From Paludibacteraceae bacterium (lineage in GTDB: Bacteria; Bacteroidota; Bacteroidia; Bacteroidales; Paludibacteraceae), in NCBI GenBank assembly GCA_018055865.1, contig JAGPGR010000116.1:1-6258 (forward strand): a stretch of 6,258 nucleotides of DNA, given 5' to 3'. This document shows, one piece after another, positions 5,927 to 6,258 of this stretch. The first letter of the stretch is position 1. Each line of letters opens with the position of its first letter. The position numbers and the translations under genes were made by a program. Below the pieces are notes generated by a model. That model worked only from the letters and a program-made list of their open reading frames with translations, did not search any database and was not told the origin of the DNA.

Positions 5927-6258
5927 CATTTAGTGTATAATATGAATAAACATATGCCATAAACGTTAATAAGTCTGATAGACATCACTTTAATCAATTC
6001 AATATAACAATTTTTTGAAATTAAATCATTTATTTATATTATACTACCTATATATACTGAAATTCAATAGAGTAAAGTAAATATCTGATATATATTTATT
6101 CTGATTTTACTAAATTTTACAAATGTATCCTTAATCTTAAATTAATGAAATAGATTTTTCTGTTAATTTACTGATTATGTGATATTTAGAAAATATTTTT
6201 AGATATGATTAGTTAGATAAAGCAGCTGAATTTACAATAATACATTTCAGTACTTTTG
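5927..6258. other. Gene-free AT-rich region at the right end
   Basis: No credible ORF is seen on either strand; the longest candidates are under 30 codons. There is no tRNA-like cloverleaf, CRISPR repeat or insertion-sequence end that I can recognise. The region is strongly AT-rich with short A/T dyads. It holds two further isolated TTACA motifs (6117-6121 and 6232-6236). TACAAATGTA at 6118-6127 is the exact reverse complement of TACATTTGTA at 5917-5926. It may be a long regulatory region or the leader of a gene beyond the window. Confidence 0.5.

Noticed and set aside
5906..5986. A 26-codon minus-strand ORF upstream of the XRE gene
   Set aside because: It is short, crosses the motif cluster, and its composition and context give no support for a gene.

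Overview
The window is a 6.3 kb chromosomal segment that most likely comes from a member of the Bacteroidota, probably Bacteroidales. Three observations support this. Intergenic DNA is very AT-rich. None of the starts has a clear Shine-Dalgarno sequence. Several genes are preceded by the Bacteroidota -7 promoter element TAnnTTTG. The protein set fits as well: a pyrK-pyrD pair for NAD-linked dihydroorotate dehydrogenase, a CapA-like lipoprotein, and a short XRE regulator of a style common in Bacteroidales. The genus cannot be fixed from the sequence alone.

All seven supported genes lie on the minus strand. Read in the direction of transcription, from high to low coordinates, the layout is as follows. 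(1) A 450-base AT-rich region (5807-6258) without a gene carries a dense cluster of TTACA/TGTAA motifs next to an XRE-family regulator (5342-5806). (2) pyrK (4473-5249) and pyrD (3574-4485) overlap by 13 bases and encode the electron-transfer and catalytic subunits of dihydroorotate dehydrogenase B, the step that makes orotate in pyrimidine synthesis. They have their own good promoter. (3) A CapA-family lipoprotein (2352-3464) appears to start at TTG. (4) A sulfide:quinone oxidoreductase (730-2187) has a well-formed promoter and a palindrome near the expected transcription start. It is followed 47 bases later by an unannotated 53-residue ORF (521-682), a candidate small partner. (5) The first 119 codons of an AlkD-like DNA alkylation repair protein (1-358) run off the left edge, with a 9-base perfect inverted repeat around the promoter.

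Functionally this is several small transcription units rather than one pathway: pyrimidine synthesis, sulfide oxidation into the quinone pool, a surface or periplasmic CapA-type hydrolase-fold protein, and DNA repair. I see no mobile element, CRISPR array, rRNA or tRNA. The parts most worth a second look are the small ORF behind the sulfide:quinone reductase gene, the operator-like motif cluster in front of the XRE regulator, and the palindromes at the sqr and alkD promoters. I found no clear evidence of a wholly new multi-gene system.
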